This document shows positions 6,955 through 7,179 of a stretch of DNA of 7,179 nt, piece after piece. The notes beneath the pieces are model-generated. The model made no database searches and was not told where the DNA came from. It was given only the letters and a program-made list of their open reading frames with translations. The translations under genes were made by a program, and so were the position numbers. Source of the DNA: Pseudomonadota bacterium (GTDB lineage: Bacteria; Desulfobacterota; Desulfobacteria; Desulfobacterales; ETH-SRB1); NCBI GenBank assembly GCA_018897415.1, contig JAHIKR010000038.1, forward strand, positions 1-7,179. Reading direction: 5' to 3'. How positions within the stretch are numbered: the first letter of the stretch is position 1; each line of letters starts with the position of its first letter.

Positions 6955-7179
6955 ATCAGGGTTTTTCTTCTTTCTAATAAATTAATATTTCCTCCACCCG
7001 AACTATCTGGGAGTGACGGCTTACTGGCAATAGGCGGTGATCTTAGCACAGAACGTCTTCTGCTTGCCTATAGAATGGGAATTTTCCCCTGGTTTTCAGA
7101 TGATGAACCAATAATGTGGTGGTCTCCTGATCCACGTCTTGTCCTTTATCCTCAAGATCTCAGAGTTCCGAAGAGTTTA
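6955..7179 (+). CDS. aat: Leucyl/phenylalanyl-tRNA--protein transferase, 5' part, non-canonical start
   Basis: The visible 75 codons match the N-terminal part of Aat (about 230 aa in E. coli): RVFLLSNKLIFPPPELSG, then GLLAIGGDLS, GIFPWFS and MWWSPDPR, all in family order and spacing. Aat transfers Leu or Phe from aminoacyl-tRNA to proteins with N-terminal Lys or Arg, making them ClpS/ClpAP substrates, so its place after clpS-clpA makes sense. The gene runs off the window. The frame is open from 6937, after TAG at 6934-6936, and contains no ATG, GTG or TTG before the conserved region. The best start by homology is ATC at 6955-6957, where homologues carry Met before an R/P-V-type sequence. A sequence error (ATG read as ATC) or a damaged start is possible. 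The product call is secure, the start is not. The repeat-filled gap of about 310 bp suggests it may have its own promoter, which I could not identify. Confidence 0.93.
   Translation, partial: MRVFLLSNKLIFPPPELSGSDGLLAIGGDLSTERLLLAYRMGIFPWFSDDEPIMWWSPDPRLVLYPQDLRVPKSL

Noticed and set aside
6860..6960. Phase variation of aat by heptamer slippage changing the reading frame.
   Set aside because: The aat frame has a TAG at 6934-6936 after the array, and the GTG at 6936 is in another frame that soon stops, so repeat number cannot switch the frame of Aat.

Overview
The window looks like a chromosomal housekeeping region from an AT-rich Gram-negative bacterium. I infer Desulfobacterota, probably Desulfobacterales, because a membrane-anchored M23 peptidase next to secA is a familiar gene order there and because the intergenic repeats are of a style common in that group. 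This placement rests on synteny and general appearance, not on a search.

All genes are on the + strand. Positions 1-186 hold no gene I can support: a GC-rich block (1-58) is followed by an AT-rich leader. Next comes an M23/LytM-type zinc peptidase (187-1113). A 375-bp gap (1114-1488) holds heptamer repeats (AAATCCG) that form one arm of an imperfect inverted repeat of about 145 bp, then a probable extended -10 promoter and the Shine-Dalgarno of secA. secA (1489-4017) is followed after 9 nt by clpS (4027-4341), and after a further 50 nt by clpA (4392-6641). A gap of about 310 bp is filled with nested inverted repeats, two small hairpins and two oppositely oriented heptamer arrays. The window ends inside aat, whose 5' part (about 6955-7179) is clearly recognisable but has no ATG, GTG or TTG start in frame.

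Functionally, clpS, clpA and aat are three parts of the bacterial N-degron (N-end rule) pathway. Aat adds Leu or Phe to proteins that begin with Lys or Arg, ClpS captures such N-termini, and ClpA unfolds the substrate for ClpP, which is not in this window. secA, the preprotein translocase motor, appears to lie in the same transcription unit as clpS, and perhaps clpA. The M23 peptidase acts on cell-wall peptidoglycan.

I see no phage, CRISPR, toxin-antitoxin, transposase or RNA gene, and no clear sign of a new multi-gene system. The points most worth a second look are the missing canonical start of aat, the structured repeats flanking the operon, and the secA-clpS-clpA-aat arrangement.
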